Shown here: in pieces, positions 7,274 through 17,068 of the stretch
How the letters are laid out: each line of letters opens with the position of its first letter
How positions within the stretch are numbered: the first letter of the stretch is position 1
NCBI RefSeq assembly: GCF_014656055.1
Contig: NZ_BNBR01000006.1
Span: forward strand, 124,001-188,000
DNA: 64,000 bases
Origin: Streptomyces griseosporeus
Lineage (GTDB): Bacteria; Actinomycetota; Actinomycetes; Streptomycetales; Streptomycetaceae
Direction of reading: 5' to 3'
Notes under the pieces: model-generated
Seen by the model: the letters and a program-made list of their open reading frames with translations, nothing else
Databases searched by the model: none
What the model was told of the DNA's origin: nothing
Position numbers and translations under genes: made by a program

Positions 7274-10200
7274 CTACGAGCCCAGCACCGACGCCAGGAA
7301 CTCGCCCACCCAGCCCAGCAGTTCCCGGCCGACCAGCGGCTTGCCGCCGACCTTGGCCGTCTTCGGGCGGGGCACCAGGACCTGGTGGGTGGCCGGCTTG
7401 ATGACGCTGCCCGGGTAGAGGCGCTTGAGCCGGAGCTCCTGCGACTCGCGCAGCTCCACCGGCGCGAAGCGGATGTTGGTGCCCTGCAGGACGATCTCGC
7501 CGACGCCGCACGCCCGCGCGAGCATGCGCAGGCCCGCCACCAGCAGCAGGTTCTCCACCGGCTCGGGCAGCTTGCCGTAGCGGTCGGTGAGTTCCTCGCG
7601 GACGGCCTTGATGTCCTCCTCGCTGTTGGCGGAGGCGATCGCGCGGTACGCCTGCAGGCGCAGACGCTCGCCGGGCGCGTAGTCGTGCGGGACGTGCGCG
7701 TCGACCGGCAGCTCGATCTTGACCTCCAGCGGCGCCTCCTCCTCGATCTCGCCCGTCTCCAGCTGGCGGCGGTAGTCCGCCACCGCCTCGCCGACCATAC
7801 GGACGTACAGGTCGAAGCCGACGCCCGCGATGTGACCGGACTGCTCGCCGCCGAGGAGGTTGCCCGCGCCGCGGATCTCCAGGTCCTTCATCGCGACGTA
7901 CATGCCCGCGCCCATCTCGGTGTGCTGAGCGATCGTCGCCAGGCGCTCGTGCGCGGTCTCCGTCAGGGGCTTCTCCGGCGGGTACAGGAAGTACGCGTAC
8001 CCGCGCTCGCGGCCCCGGCCGACACGGCCGCGCAGCTGGTGCAGCTGGGACAGGCCGAAGGTGTCGCCGCGCTCCACGATCAGGGTGTTGGCGTTGGAGA
8101 TGTCGATGCCGGACTCGACGATCGTCGTCGAGACCAGCACGTCGAACTTCTTCTCCCAGAAGTCGACGACGACCTGCTCCAGCGCCGCCTCCGACATCTG
8201 GCCGTGGGCGGTGGCGATGCGCGCCTCGGGGACGATCTCGCGCAGCCGGGCAGCGGCCCGGTCGATGGACTCCACCCGGTTGTGGATGTAGAAGACCTGG
8301 CCCTCGCGCAGCAGCTCGCGGCGGATGGCGGCGCCGATCTGCCGCTCCTCGTACGGCCCGACGAAGGTCAGCACCGGGTGCCGTTCCTCCGGCGGCGTGG
8401 TGATCGTCGACATCTCGCGGATGCCGGTGACCGCCATCTCCAGGGTGCGCGGGATGGGCGTGGCGGACATGGTGAGCACGTCCACGTTGGCGCGCAGCTT
8501 CTTCAGCTGCTCCTTGTGCTCGACGCCGAAGCGCTGCTCCTCGTCGACGATGACCAGGCCCAGGTCCTTGAACTTGGTCTCCGAGGAGAACAGGCGGTGG
8601 GTGCCGATGACCACGTCCACCGTGCCCTCGCGCAGGCCCTCCAGGACCGCCTTGGCCTCGGTGTCGGTCTGGAAGCGGGAGAGCGCCTTCACGGTGACCG
8701 GGAACTGCGCGTACCGCTCGCTGAACGTGCCGAAGTGCTGCTGCACCAGCAGCGTCGTCGGGACGAGCACGGCGACCTGCTTGCCGTCCTGGACGGCCTT
8801 GAACGCGGCCCGCACCGCGATCTCCGTCTTGCCGTACCCGACGTCGCCGCAGATCAGGCGGTCCATGGGGACCGTCTTCTCCATGTCCTCCTTGACCTCG
8901 GCGATGGTGGTGAGCTGGTCGGGGGTCTCCGCGTACGGGAAGGCGTCCTCCAGCTCGCGCTGCCAGGGCGTGTCCGGGGCGAAGGCGTGGCCGGGTGCGG
9001 CCATGCGCGCGCTGTACAGCTTGATCAGGTCGGCGGCGATCTCCTTGACGGCCTTCTTCGCGCGCGCCTTGGTCTTCGTCCAGTCCGCGCCGCCGAGCCG
9101 GTGCAGCGTGGGCGCCTCGCCGCCGACGTACTTGGTGATCTGCTCAAGCTGGTCGGTGGGGATGTACAGGCGGTCGCCGGGCTGGCCGCGCTTGGCGGGC
9201 GCGTACTCCACGACCAGGTACTCGCGGGTGGCGCCCTGCACGGTGCGCTGCACCATCTCGATGTAGCGGCCGACGCCGTGCTGCTCGTGGACGATGTAGT
9301 CGCCGGCCTCCAGGGTGAGCGGGTCGATCGTCTTGCGGCGGCGGGCGGGCATGCGCGCGCCGTCGCGGCCGGCGGCCCGCTGTCCCGACAGGTCGGTCTC
9401 GGTGAGGACGGCGATCTTGAGCGCCGGGTCGACGAAGCCGTGCTCGATGGAGCCGCAGGCGACGTGCACCACGGACGGGCTGATCTCACCGAGGTCGGCG
9501 TCGAGGCGGGCCGCGATGCCCTCCCCGCCGAGGACCTCCACGGTGCGGGCGGCCGGGCCGTGGCCCTCCGTGACGTACACCGTGCGCCAGCCGTCGGCGA
9601 GCCAGCCCTTGGTGTCGGCGAGCGCGCGGGCGGTGTCGCCGCGGTAGGTCTCCGGGGCGTGCATGCCGAGCTTGAGGGTGTCGGCCTCCTCCAGCGCGTC
9701 GGCCGCGAACGGCGACACCGACCACCACATCATGCCCAGCTCGCGCGCCCGGTCGCGGACGTCGGCGATGGACCACAGGGAGGCGGCGCCGACGTCGATC
9801 GGGGCCTCGCCGCCACCGGCGGTGGCCGCCCAGGAGGCCTGGAGGAACTCCTGGCTGGTCGCGACGAGGTCGGACGCGCGCGTGCGGACCCGCTCCGGGT
9901 CGCACACGACGGCCATGGCGCCCTTGGGCAGGACGTCGAGCAGCAGCTCCATGTCGTCGACGAGGACCGGGGCGAGGGACTCCATGCCCTCCACGGCGAT
10001 GCCCTCGGCGATCTTGCCGAGCAGTTCGCCCAGCTCGGGGTGGTCCTCGGCGAGGGCACGCGCGCGGGCGCGGACGTCGTCGGTGAGCAGCAGCTCGCGG
10101 CAGGGCGGCGCCCACAGGCCGTGCTCGGCGATCTCCAGGGAGCGCTGGTCGGCGACCTTGAAGTAGCGGATCTCCTCGACGTCGTCGCCCCAGAACTCGA

Positions 10201-10807
10201 TGCGCAGGGGGTGTTCCTCGGTGGGCGGGAACACATCGAGGATGCCGCCGCGTACGGCGAACTCGCCGCGCTTCTCCACCAGCTCCACGCGCGCGTACGC
10301 CGCCGCGGCGAGGGCCTCGACGACGGTGTTCAGGTCGGCGCTCTGGCCGGTGCGCAGGGACACCGGCTCCAGGTCGCCCAGACCCTTGACCTGCGGCTGG
10401 AGCACCGAGCGGACGGGGGCGACGACGACGGAGACCGGGCCGGTCTCGGGGTCGTCGGGGCGGGGGTGGGCCAGGCGGCGCAGGACGGCGAGGCGGCGGC
10501 CGACGGTGTCGCTGCGGGGGCTGAGGCGCTCGTGCGGGAGGGTCTCCCAGGAGGGGTACTCCACGACGCCCTCGGAGGGCAGCAGGGAGCGCAGGGCCGC
10601 GGCGAGGTCCTCGGCCTCGCGGCCGGTGGCGGTGACCGCGAGCACGGGGCGGCCGCTGCGCGCTGCCAGAGCGGCGATGCCGAAGGCGCGGGCGGCGGGT
10701 GGGCCGACCAGGTCGACGTGCATGCGGTTGCCGTCCGCGGCCGCCGTGATCGCTTCCGCGAGGGCGGGGTCCTTGACTACGGCGTCGAGCAGACCGTGCA
10801 GGCTCAT
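7274..10807 (-). CDS. mfd: Transcription-repair coupling factor Mfd
   Basis: The 1,177-residue protein matches the usual Mfd length. The order is a UvrB-like N-terminal half for UvrA recruitment, a CarD-like RNA polymerase interaction domain ('DYIVHEQHGVGRY', about residues 495-545), and a RecG-like SF2 translocase with Walker A 'GDVGYGKTE' (about 655) and the 'VDEEQRFGV' box (about 755). A TRCF-type C-terminal domain follows. Mfd displaces RNA polymerase stalled at lesions and recruits excision repair. ATG 10807 gives the standard 'MSLHGLLDAV' N-terminus; the frame continues far upstream without coding character. It is convergent with merR and monocistronic by appearance. Confidence 0.97.
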   Translation of the reverse strand: MSLHGLLDAVVKDPALAEAITAAADGNRMHVDLVGPPAARAFGIAALAARSGRPVLAVTATGREAEDLAAALRSLLPSEGVVEYPSWETLPHERLSPRSDTVGRRLAVLRRLAHPRPDDPETGPVSVVVAPVRSVLQPQVKGLGDLEPVSLRTGQSADLNTVVEALAAAAYARVELVEKRGEFAVRGGILDVFPPTEEHPLRIEFWGDDVEEIRYFKVADQRSLEIAEHGLWAPPCRELLLTDDVRARARALAEDHPELGELLGKIAEGIAVEGMESLAPVLVDDMELLLDVLPKGAMAVVCDPERVRTRASDLVATSQEFLQASWAATAGGGEAPIDVGAASLWSIADVRDRARELGMMWWSVSPFAADALEEADTLKLGMHAPETYRGDTARALADTKGWLADGWRTVYVTEGHGPAARTVEVLGGEGIAARLDADLGEISPSVVHVACGSIEHGFVDPALKIAVLTETDLSGQRAAGRDGARMPARRRKTIDPLTLEAGDYIVHEQHGVGRYIEMVQRTVQGATREYLVVEYAPAKRGQPGDRLYIPTDQLEQITKYVGGEAPTLHRLGGADWTKTKARAKKAVKEIAADLIKLYSARMAAPGHAFAPDTPWQRELEDAFPYAETPDQLTTIAEVKEDMEKTVPMDRLICGDVGYGKTEIAVRAAFKAVQDGKQVAVLVPTTLLVQQHFGTFSERYAQFPVTVKALSRFQTDTEAKAVLEGLREGTVDVVIGTHRLFSSETKFKDLGLVIVDEEQRFGVEHKEQLKKLRANVDVLTMSATPIPRTLEMAVTGIREMSTITTPPEERHPVLTFVGPYEERQIGAAIRRELLREGQVFYIHNRVESIDRAAARLREIVPEARIATAHGQMSEAALEQVVVDFWEKKFDVLVSTTIVESGIDISNANTLIVERGDTFGLSQLHQLRGRVGRGRERGYAYFLYPPEKPLTETAHERLATIAQHTEMGAGMYVAMKDLEIRGAGNLLGGEQSGHIAGVGFDLYVRMVGEAVADYRRQLETGEIEEEAPLEVKIELPVDAHVPHDYAPGERLRLQAYRAIASANSEEDIKAVREELTDRYGKLPEPVENLLLVAGLRMLARACGVGEIVLQGTNIRFAPVELRESQELRLKRLYPGSVIKPATHQVLVPRPKTAKVGGKPLVGRELLGWVGEFLASVLGS

Positions 10808-10959
10808 GGAGGGGGCTTTCCGTCCAGGGGGTCGGCAACACGAAGGGCCCGACTCGTGGGACGGGCCGGGGTGTCCAGAGTACGACTTGGCTGCGCCGCT
10901 TGCCCGGGGCTGTGGACAACGCCGGTGGTGTGCGTGGCCGGCGGTGCCCTTGCCGTACC

Positions 10960-11045
10960 AGGGGGCTGCGCCCCCGACCCCCGTTTCCCACACACACCGG
11001 CGCCGGAAGCCCCCCAAGGCCTCCGGCGCCGGATGTGCCCCCGCA
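10960..11045. terminator. GC-rich palindromic element: GGGGGCTGCGCCCCC followed by hairpin 10997-11032
   Basis: The stretch begins with AGGGGGCTGCGCCCCCGACC and continues to a perfect 11-bp stem, CCGGCGCCGGA (10997-11007) with its complement at 11022-11032. Both are of the kind scattered through Streptomyces genomes downstream of genes. It lies just beyond the stop (11086) of the minus-strand ABC permease and upstream of mfd, so it can terminate the ABC operon transcript. No T-tract is present. Confidence 0.6.
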
Positions 11046-11085
11046 ACCCCCGTATGCGGTGGCTCTGTGGGTCCAGCCTGCGCGG

Positions 11086-13665
11086 CTACTCCGTCGCGAT
11101 CGCGTTCAGGACGTTCATCCGTCCCGCCCGGAACGCCGGGATCAGTGCGGCGAACAGGCCCACGAACGCCGAGCCGATGAAGACCGCCGTGATCGTCGGC
11201 CACGGGATGTCCAGGACCTCCAGGCCCTCCAGGGCGAGCAGCTTCTGTGCCGTCGCGCCCCAGCCCATGCCCAGGCCCAGTCCGAGCAGCGCGCCGAAGA
11301 GGGCGATGACGACCGACTCCAGGCGGATCATGCGGCGCAGCTGGCGGCGCGAGAGGCCGATGGCCCGCATCAGGCCGATCTCCCGGGTGCGCTCGACCAC
11401 CGACAGGGCGAGGGTGTTCACCACACCGAGGATCGCGACGATGATCGCCAGCGCCAGCAGGCCGTAGATCATGTTCAGCAGCTGGCCGATCTGGTCCTTC
11501 AGTGCCTGCTTGTAGTCGGTCTGGTCGCGCACGGTGTACTGCGGGTAGTCGTGCAGCGAGGACTTCAGCGCCTTGTACGCGGCGTCCTGCTGCCCGTCCT
11601 TGGCGGTGGCGAAGACCATCTGGTCGAGCGGCATCTTGTCGGCCGGCATGTACTTGGCGAGCGTGGTGATCGCGGTGTACATGGCGCCCTGGTCGATGAC
11701 GACGTCGCTGCTGGTGATGGCGCGGACGGTCAGCTTGGCGGTGGAGCCGTTCTCGAAGGCCACCGAGACGGTGGAGCCGAGGCGGATGCCGTGGTCGTCG
11801 GCGAACTTCTGGTGGACGGACATCGAGTCCGGCCGGTAGGCGTCGGCGAGGTTGCCGGCGACGGTCTCGGTGTGCAGGTCGGTGGCGTAGGACGGGTCGG
11901 CCGCGGTGATCGCGGTGTCCTTCAGGGTCTTGCCGTCGGGCGTGGTGAAGTCGGCCTTCAGCCACTTGTACTCGGTGACCCGCTCCAGGCCGGGCGTCTG
12001 CTTCATGGCCTTGACCGCCTGCGGGGTGATCAGCTGGCCGCTGTCGCTCTGCACGATGAAGTCGGTGCCGACGGTCTTGTCGAGCTGGTCGGTGGCGGAG
12101 GCGACCATGGAGGAGCCGACCACCGACAGGCAGGCGACCAGCGCGAGACCGATCATCAGGGCGGCGCCGGTGGCGCCGGTGCGGCGCGGGTTGCGCAGGG
12201 CGTTGCGCTCGGCCATCCGGCCCACGGGTCCGAAGACGCGCAGCAGGACGGCGCCGAGGACGCGGACCACGCCGCCGGCGAGCAGCGGGCCGATGACGAC
12301 GAACCCGATCAGGGTGAGCACCACGCCGAGGCCGAGCCACAGGGAGCCGTCCTTGGCCTTGTCGGCGGAGGCCGCGAGGTACAGGCCGTAGCCGCCGGCG
12401 CCGGTGAGGACCAGACCGAGCAGGGCGCGGATCCGGCCGGCACGGGCGTCGGTGGGGGCGCCGGAGTCGCGCAGCGCGGCCATCGGGGAGACCTTGCCGG
12501 CGCGGCGGGCGGGCAGGTAGGCGGCGAGGACGGTGACGACGACGCCCAGGAGGAGGCCGACGGTGGGGGTGGTCCACGCCACCGTCAGGTCGTCGGTGGA
12601 CAGGTGCATGCCCATCTGGCCCATGAGCTTCATCAGGCCGATGGCGAGTCCCACGCCCGCGCCGACGCCGAGGACGGAGCCGACGACGCCCAGCAGCAGC
12701 GCCTCGGCCAGCACCGACCGGTTGACCTGCTTGCGGGAGGAGCCGATGGCCCGCATCAGCCCGATCTCACGGGTGCGCTGGGCGACCAGCATCGAGAAGG
12801 TGTTGATGATCAGGAAGATGCCGACGAGGAAGGCGATCCCGGCGAAGCCGAGCATCGCGTACTTCATGACGTTCATGAAGCCCTCGACGTCCTTCTGGTT
12901 GGCGTCGGCGGTCTCCTTGGCCGTGAGCGCCTTGTACGCGCCGCCCAGCTCGGCGGTGACGTTCTGCTTCAGCTGGTCGTCGGTGACGCCGGGCGCGGCG
13001 GTGACGTTGATGTCGGTGTAGACGCCGGTCTGCCCGACGAGGGTGCGCTGGGCGGTCGGCAGGTCCAGGTAGAAGATCGCCGCGCCGGGGTTGGTGACCT
13101 GGAAGGCGGCGATGCCGGAGACCTTCGCGGTGTGCGTGCCGACGGCGGTGATCACGCCGATCTCGTCACCGAGCTTCAGGTGGTGTTTGTCGGCGGTGTC
13201 CTCGTCCACCATGATCTGGTCCGGTCCCTTGGGGGCCGTGCCCTTGGTGACCTTCATGGTGCGGGCGTCGTTGCGGCTCCAGCTGCCGACGATGGTCGGG
13301 GCGCCGGAGGACGGCGAGAGGCTGTCCTTGTCGGCGTCGACGACCGTCACCGAGGTGGAGAAGACGGTGCCCTCGGCCGCCTGCACGCCCCGGGCCTTGC
13401 GGACCTCACCGAGCACGGAGGCCGGCATGACCGGAGGCTTGCCGTTGTCGGCGGTGGTCTCGCCGGTGTCCGAGGCGCCCTTGGGGCTCACGGTCACGTC
13501 CGGGGACGTGGCGGCGAAGAGCTTGTCGAAGGTGGTGTTCATGGTGTCGGTGAACACGAGTGTGCCGCACACGAAGGCCACCGACAGCAGGACCGCGACG
13601 GCCGACAGGGCCATGCGTCCCTTGTGCGCGAAGAAGTTGCGCATCGAGGTCTTCAGGACGGTCAT
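11086..13665 (-). CDS. FtsX/MacB-type ABC transporter permease with two FtsX domains
   Basis: The 859-residue protein has an N-terminal anchor (residues about 15-40), a MacB_PCD-like extracellular domain, and a first FtsX core containing 'RTREIGLMRAIGSSRKQV' after membrane helix 2. A further membrane block, a second extracellular domain, and a second FtsX core with the same 'RTREIGLMRAIG' signature near the C-terminus follow. This duplicated layout is typical of actinobacterial ABC exporters of the lipoprotein/antimicrobial-peptide type. Its ATG overlaps the ATPase stop (ATGA at 13662-13665), so the two form one coupled unit. The substrate is unknown; a cell-envelope or peptide export role is inference. 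Confidence 0.93.
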   Translation of the reverse strand: MTVLKTSMRNFFAHKGRMALSAVAVLLSVAFVCGTLVFTDTMNTTFDKLFAATSPDVTVSPKGASDTGETTADNGKPPVMPASVLGEVRKARGVQAAEGTVFSTSVTVVDADKDSLSPSSGAPTIVGSWSRNDARTMKVTKGTAPKGPDQIMVDEDTADKHHLKLGDEIGVITAVGTHTAKVSGIAAFQVTNPGAAIFYLDLPTAQRTLVGQTGVYTDINVTAAPGVTDDQLKQNVTAELGGAYKALTAKETADANQKDVEGFMNVMKYAMLGFAGIAFLVGIFLIINTFSMLVAQRTREIGLMRAIGSSRKQVNRSVLAEALLLGVVGSVLGVGAGVGLAIGLMKLMGQMGMHLSTDDLTVAWTTPTVGLLLGVVVTVLAAYLPARRAGKVSPMAALRDSGAPTDARAGRIRALLGLVLTGAGGYGLYLAASADKAKDGSLWLGLGVVLTLIGFVVIGPLLAGGVVRVLGAVLLRVFGPVGRMAERNALRNPRRTGATGAALMIGLALVACLSVVGSSMVASATDQLDKTVGTDFIVQSDSGQLITPQAVKAMKQTPGLERVTEYKWLKADFTTPDGKTLKDTAITAADPSYATDLHTETVAGNLADAYRPDSMSVHQKFADDHGIRLGSTVSVAFENGSTAKLTVRAITSSDVVIDQGAMYTAITTLAKYMPADKMPLDQMVFATAKDGQQDAAYKALKSSLHDYPQYTVRDQTDYKQALKDQIGQLLNMIYGLLALAIIVAILGVVNTLALSVVERTREIGLMRAIGLSRRQLRRMIRLESVVIALFGALLGLGLGMGWGATAQKLLALEGLEVLDIPWPTITAVFIGSAFVGLFAALIPAFRAGRMNVLNAIATE

Positions 13666-14450
13666 GACGTGCGCCCCCGGGCGTCGAAGTCCTTCATGCG
13701 GTCCAGGACCTGCTCGGCGGTGGGCTGGTGCATCTCGTCGACGATCCGGCCGTCGGCGAGGTACAGCACACGGTCCGCGTAGGAGGCGGCCACCGGGTCG
13801 TGGGTGACCATCACGATGGTCTGGCCCAGCTCGTCCACCGAGCGGCGCAGGAAGCCCAGCACCTCGGCGCCGGCGCGGGAGTCCAGGTTTCCGGTCGGCT
13901 CGTCCCCGAAGATGATCTCCGGGCGGGCGGCGAGCGCCCGGGCGACGGCGACGCGCTGCTGCTGGCCGCCGGACAGCTGGGTGGGCCGGTGCTTGAGGCG
14001 TCCGGCGAGGCCGACGGTGTCGACCACGCGGTCCAGCCACGCGCGGTCGGGCTTGCGGCCCGCGATGTCCATCGGCAGCGTGATGTTCTCCAGCGCGTTC
14101 AGCGTCGGCAGCAGGTTGAACGCCTGGAAGATGAAGCCGATCCGGTCCCGGCGAAGCCGTGTGAGCTTCTTGTCCTTCAGGCCGGTGATCTCGGTCTCGT
14201 CGAGGTAGATCTGACCGGACGTCACGGTGTCGAGTCCGGCGAGGCAGTGCATGAGCGTGGACTTGCCGGACCCCGAGGGGCCCATGATCGCGGTGAACTG
14301 GCCGCGGGCGATGTCCACGTCGACGTGGTCGAGGGCGACGACGCGGGTCTCCCCGGCCCCGTACGCCTTCACGACCTGCCGCGCCCGCGCGGCAACGGCC
14401 GTACGCCCTCCAGTGCCCCCGTGCCTGGGAATGGTCACAGCCGATGTCAC
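13662..14450 (-). CDS. ABC transporter ATP-binding protein (MacB/LolD type)
   Basis: A 262-residue ATPase with Walker A GPSGSGKST at residues 57-65, a Q-loop at 'FIFQAFNLLP' (107-116), the signature LSGGQ at 159-163, Walker B with 'IIFGDEPTGNLDS' at 179-191, and a switch histidine in 'VMVTHD'. The 'FQxFNLLPxLxxxEN' stretch is diagnostic of the MacB/LolD/FtsE subgroup. It pairs with the downstream FtsX-type permease by a 4-bp overlap. The gene reads away from the MFS gene across a 412-base control region. Confidence 0.95.
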   Translation of the reverse strand: MTSAVTIPRHGGTGGRTAVAARARQVVKAYGAGETRVVALDHVDVDIARGQFTAIMGPSGSGKSTLMHCLAGLDTVTSGQIYLDETEITGLKDKKLTRLRRDRIGFIFQAFNLLPTLNALENITLPMDIAGRKPDRAWLDRVVDTVGLAGRLKHRPTQLSGGQQQRVAVARALAARPEIIFGDEPTGNLDSRAGAEVLGFLRRSVDELGQTIVMVTHDPVAASYADRVLYLADGRIVDEMHQPTAEQVLDRMKDFDARGRTS

Positions 14451-14862
14451 GGTAAGTCTCCTATGTCGGTCAGCAGGTGGTGCGGACGAAGTCCGTAGGT
14501 GGCCGGTGGGCCGGTGTACTGCGGTGGTTACGGTGATGAGTCTCGCGTCGGAACCCGGTTCCGCGCGCTGGTGCCCGGCCCCGTCTTGCCCGGGGGGATA
14601 ACCCCACCCCGCCGGTCCGGTGAACCGCCCCCCAGCGGCGTAAAGCCAGGTTAAGGACGGGCCCCACTGCCTTTCGTCCTCCGTCGGGACGAACCCTCCC
14701 CGACCCGTAGTACGGAGATACCCCTAGGGGCAGTCCACCGACGGGTGGAGACGCACCCGGGGTCGGCCTCCACCCTCCCCTGGCCCGCGCGGGGATGGGA
14801 AGCTGTCCGGCGGCAGATAGCTGCAAGGGGCACGGGATCAGGCACCGACGGAGGGGAATCCG
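14451..14862. promoter_or_regulatory. 412-base divergent control region between ABC exporter and MFS exporter
   Basis: I find no gene here. There are three inverted repeats: GGAACCCGGTTCC (14550-14562), CCCCTAGGGG (14721-14730) and TCCACCGACGGGTGGA (14734-14749). The GGAAC near the ABC side would read toward the ABC genes and is reminiscent of the GGAAC element of SigE-type envelope-stress promoters; that reading is speculative. The two right-hand palindromes lie about 115 bases upstream of the MFS start. Binding proteins are unknown. Confidence 0.45.
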
Positions 14863-16383
14863 GTGGGCGGTACGACACCCGCGACACGCGACGAGGCCGC
14901 ACAGCGGGCCGGGACCCGGCACCGCGGGGCGGTGGTCGCCGCGCTGATGCTGGCGATGGCGCTGGCGGCGCTGGACTCGACGATCGTCTCCACGGCCGTC
15001 CCGCAGATCGTGGGCGACCTCGGCGGTTTCTCCGTCTTCTCCTGGCTGTTCTCCGGCTATCTGCTCGCCGTGACCGTCACGCTGCCCGTCTACGGCAAGC
15101 TGTCCGACACCTTCGGCCGCAAGCCGGTCCTGGTGGTGGGCGCCGCGGTGTTCCTGCTGGGCTCGCTGCTGTGCGCGGTGGCGTGGAACATGGCGGCGCT
15201 GATCGCCTTCCGGATCGTGCAGGGGCTGGGCGGCGGGGCCCTGCAGGGCACCGTGCAGACGCTCGCCGCCGACCTGTACCCGCTGAAGGACCGGCCGCGG
15301 ATCCAGTCGAAGCTGTCCACCGTGTGGGCGGTGTCGGCGGTCGCCGGGCCGGGGCTCGGCGGTGTCCTCGCGGCGTACGCGGACTGGCGCTGGATCTTCC
15401 TGGTCAACCTGCCGATCGGCGCCGTGGCGTTGTGGCTGATCGTGCGTCATCTGCGCGAGCCACAGAGGGAGTCGGACCGCGCGGCGGGTGCGGCGCCCAC
15501 GGTACGCGCGCGCGTGGACTGGGCGGGCGCGCTGGCGGTGTTCGCGTGCGGGGGTGTGCTGCTGACCGCGCTGGTGCAGGGCGGGGTGGCCTGGCCGTGG
15601 CTGTCGGCGCCCTCGCTGGCCCTGTTCGGCACGGGACTGGCGCTGGTGGCGGTCGTGGTCGTCGTCGAGCGGCGGGCCGCGGAGCCCATCATCCCGGGGT
15701 GGGTGTGGCGGCGCCGTACGATCGCCGCGGTCAATCTGGCGCTGGGCGCGCTCGGACTGCTGATGGTCGCGCCGACCGTGTTCCTGCCGACCTACGCGCA
15801 GTCGGTGCTGGGCCTGGCGCCGGTCGCCGCCGGGTTCGTGCTGTCGGTGTGGACGCTGAGCTGGCCGGTGTCGGCGGCGTTCAGCCAGCACGTGTACAGA
15901 AGGATCGGCTTCCGCGACACCGCCCTGCTCGGCATCGGCACGGCCGCGCTGATCCTGTTCGCGTTCCCCTTCCTGCCGTACCCGGGCGAGGCGTGGCAGC
16001 CGGCCCTGCTGATGCTGCTGCTCGGCGCGGCCCTGGGCCTGTTCCAGCTGCCGCTGATCGTCGGCGTGCAGTCGACGGTCGGCTGGGCGGAGCGCGGCAC
16101 GACGACCGCGTCGGTGCTGTTCTGCCGGCAGACCGGGCAGACGGTCGGCGCCTCGGTGTTCGGCGCCGTCGCCAACGGGGTGCTCGCCGCGCGTCTGGGC
16201 GGCGCCGGTGACCTGGACTCCGTCACGCGCGCGTGGGACGCCGGTACGGCCCCCGAGGCGGCGCGCCGCGCGATCGCCGACGCGGTGCACGCGGTGTACC
16301 TCGGCGCGGCGTGCGCGGCGGCGCTCGCCTTCCTGGTGCTGCTGTGCGTGGCACCGCGCCGCTTCCCAGTGCTCGGCGACTGA
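14863..16383 (+). CDS. MFS exporter, DHA2-type (multidrug/EmrB-QacA-like)
   Basis: The 506-residue membrane protein starts at GTG 14863, with GGAGGGG seven bases upstream. Visible features are 'LDSTIVSTAVPQIVGDL' in helix 1, motif A 'GKLSDTFGRKPVLV' between helices 2 and 3, and 'GLGGGALQG' in helix 4, which are hallmarks of the 14-helix drug:H+ antiporter family 2. Substrates are probably hydrophobic drugs or antibiotics (inference). The end 'FLVLLCVAPRRFPVLGD' is followed by a short degenerate triplication of GCGACTGAG (16376-16421). It is divergent from the ABC exporter, and the two could share regulation. Confidence 0.93.
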   Translation: MGGTTPATRDEAAQRAGTRHRGAVVAALMLAMALAALDSTIVSTAVPQIVGDLGGFSVFSWLFSGYLLAVTVTLPVYGKLSDTFGRKPVLVVGAAVFLLGSLLCAVAWNMAALIAFRIVQGLGGGALQGTVQTLAADLYPLKDRPRIQSKLSTVWAVSAVAGPGLGGVLAAYADWRWIFLVNLPIGAVALWLIVRHLREPQRESDRAAGAAPTVRARVDWAGALAVFACGGVLLTALVQGGVAWPWLSAPSLALFGTGLALVAVVVVVERRAAEPIIPGWVWRRRTIAAVNLALGALGLLMVAPTVFLPTYAQSVLGLAPVAAGFVLSVWTLSWPVSAAFSQHVYRRIGFRDTALLGIGTAALILFAFPFLPYPGEAWQPALLMLLLGAALGLFQLPLIVGVQSTVGWAERGTTTASVLFCRQTGQTVGASVFGAVANGVLAARLGGAGDLDSVTRAWDAGTAPEAARRAIADAVHAVYLGAACAAALAFLVLLCVAPRRFPVLGD

Positions 16384-16636
16384 GCGGTGCTCCGCGACTG
16401 AGTGGTGGCTCGGCGACTGAGCGTCGGTGGCTCGAATCCGGCCGTCAAAAGTCTGAGTTAACGCGGGTAACAACACGGGTCAGGCACGCCTCGGCAACGG
16501 TACGCGCATACCGACCGCTCAGTTTGGCGAAAAGCTCCCCACGGCCGGTACCTGCGAGTAGCGTGCGGGGCTCCGCTCACCCCCCACTCCCTGCGGTCCG
16601 CCGCCAACGGACCCGAGCCATGCAAGGAGCACCGGG

Positions 16637-17068
16637 ATGTCCTACGACACGTCCCCGTCGTACCCGCGCCCGCCCGCACAGCAGTACCCCTACGACCCCG
16701 CCCAGCCCTGGCAGTACCAGGAACCCCAGACCGCCGCGCTGCGGCTGCCGCGCCGCGAAGCGCTCGGCCACCACAGCGACCTGCGGATCCTGCGCGGCGC
16801 CTACCGCTGGCAGCGACGCGTGGCCACCCTCACGGCGCTCGGCTACTTCACGCTGTTCCTCGTCCTGTCGGCGTACGCGCCGTCGTTCATGACCAGCGAC
16901 ATCACCCCCGGCCTGCCCGCCGGCCTGCTGCTCGCCCTGGTCCAGCTGCCCGTCACCTGCCTGGCGGTCGCCCTGTACGAGCACACGGCCCGCCGCTCCG
17001 TCGACCCGATCGCGGACCGCATCCGCAAGCAGGCGGAACTGGACGTCAAGCGGGAGGCGGCACGGTGA
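16637..17068 (+). CDS. DUF485 small membrane subunit of acetate/cation symporter pair
   Basis: A 143-residue protein with a proline/tyrosine/glutamine-rich cytoplasmic N-terminus (residues 1-35). Two transmembrane helices follow, at about 66-85 ('LTALGYFTLFLVLSAYAP') and 98-118. Arrangement and spacing match DUF485 (YjcH-like) proteins, which are encoded immediately before ActP-type solute:sodium symporters. The stop overlaps the GTG of the symporter (GTGA), so the two are translationally coupled. A good ribosome site (AAGGAG) precedes the ATG. The role of DUF485 partners is not settled; a stabilising or accessory function is inferred from the pairing. Confidence 0.85.
   Translation: MSYDTSPSYPRPPAQQYPYDPAQPWQYQEPQTAALRLPRREALGHHSDLRILRGAYRWQRRVATLTALGYFTLFLVLSAYAPSFMTSDITPGLPAGLLLALVQLPVTCLAVALYEHTARRSVDPIADRIRKQAELDVKREAAR

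Noticed and set aside
7385..11467. Plus-strand frame of 1,360 codons opposite mfd
   Set aside because: Composition is the G/V/L/H/D/Q-rich pattern of an antisense shadow in high-GC DNA; no motif, and mfd on the other strand is unambiguous.
10808..12577. Upstream extension of the mfd frame by several hundred codons
   Set aside because: The extension is out-of-frame shadow of the permease gene; the standard Mfd N-terminus begins at 10807.
10900..13782. Plus-strand frame of 960 codons opposite the FtsX-type permease
   Set aside because: Shadow of the permease with typical R/D/H/G/V antisense composition and no domain.
16376..16421. Three near-copies of GCGACTGAG after the MFS gene
   Set aside because: Too short and imperfect to be called a repeat element; probably local slippage beyond the stop codon.
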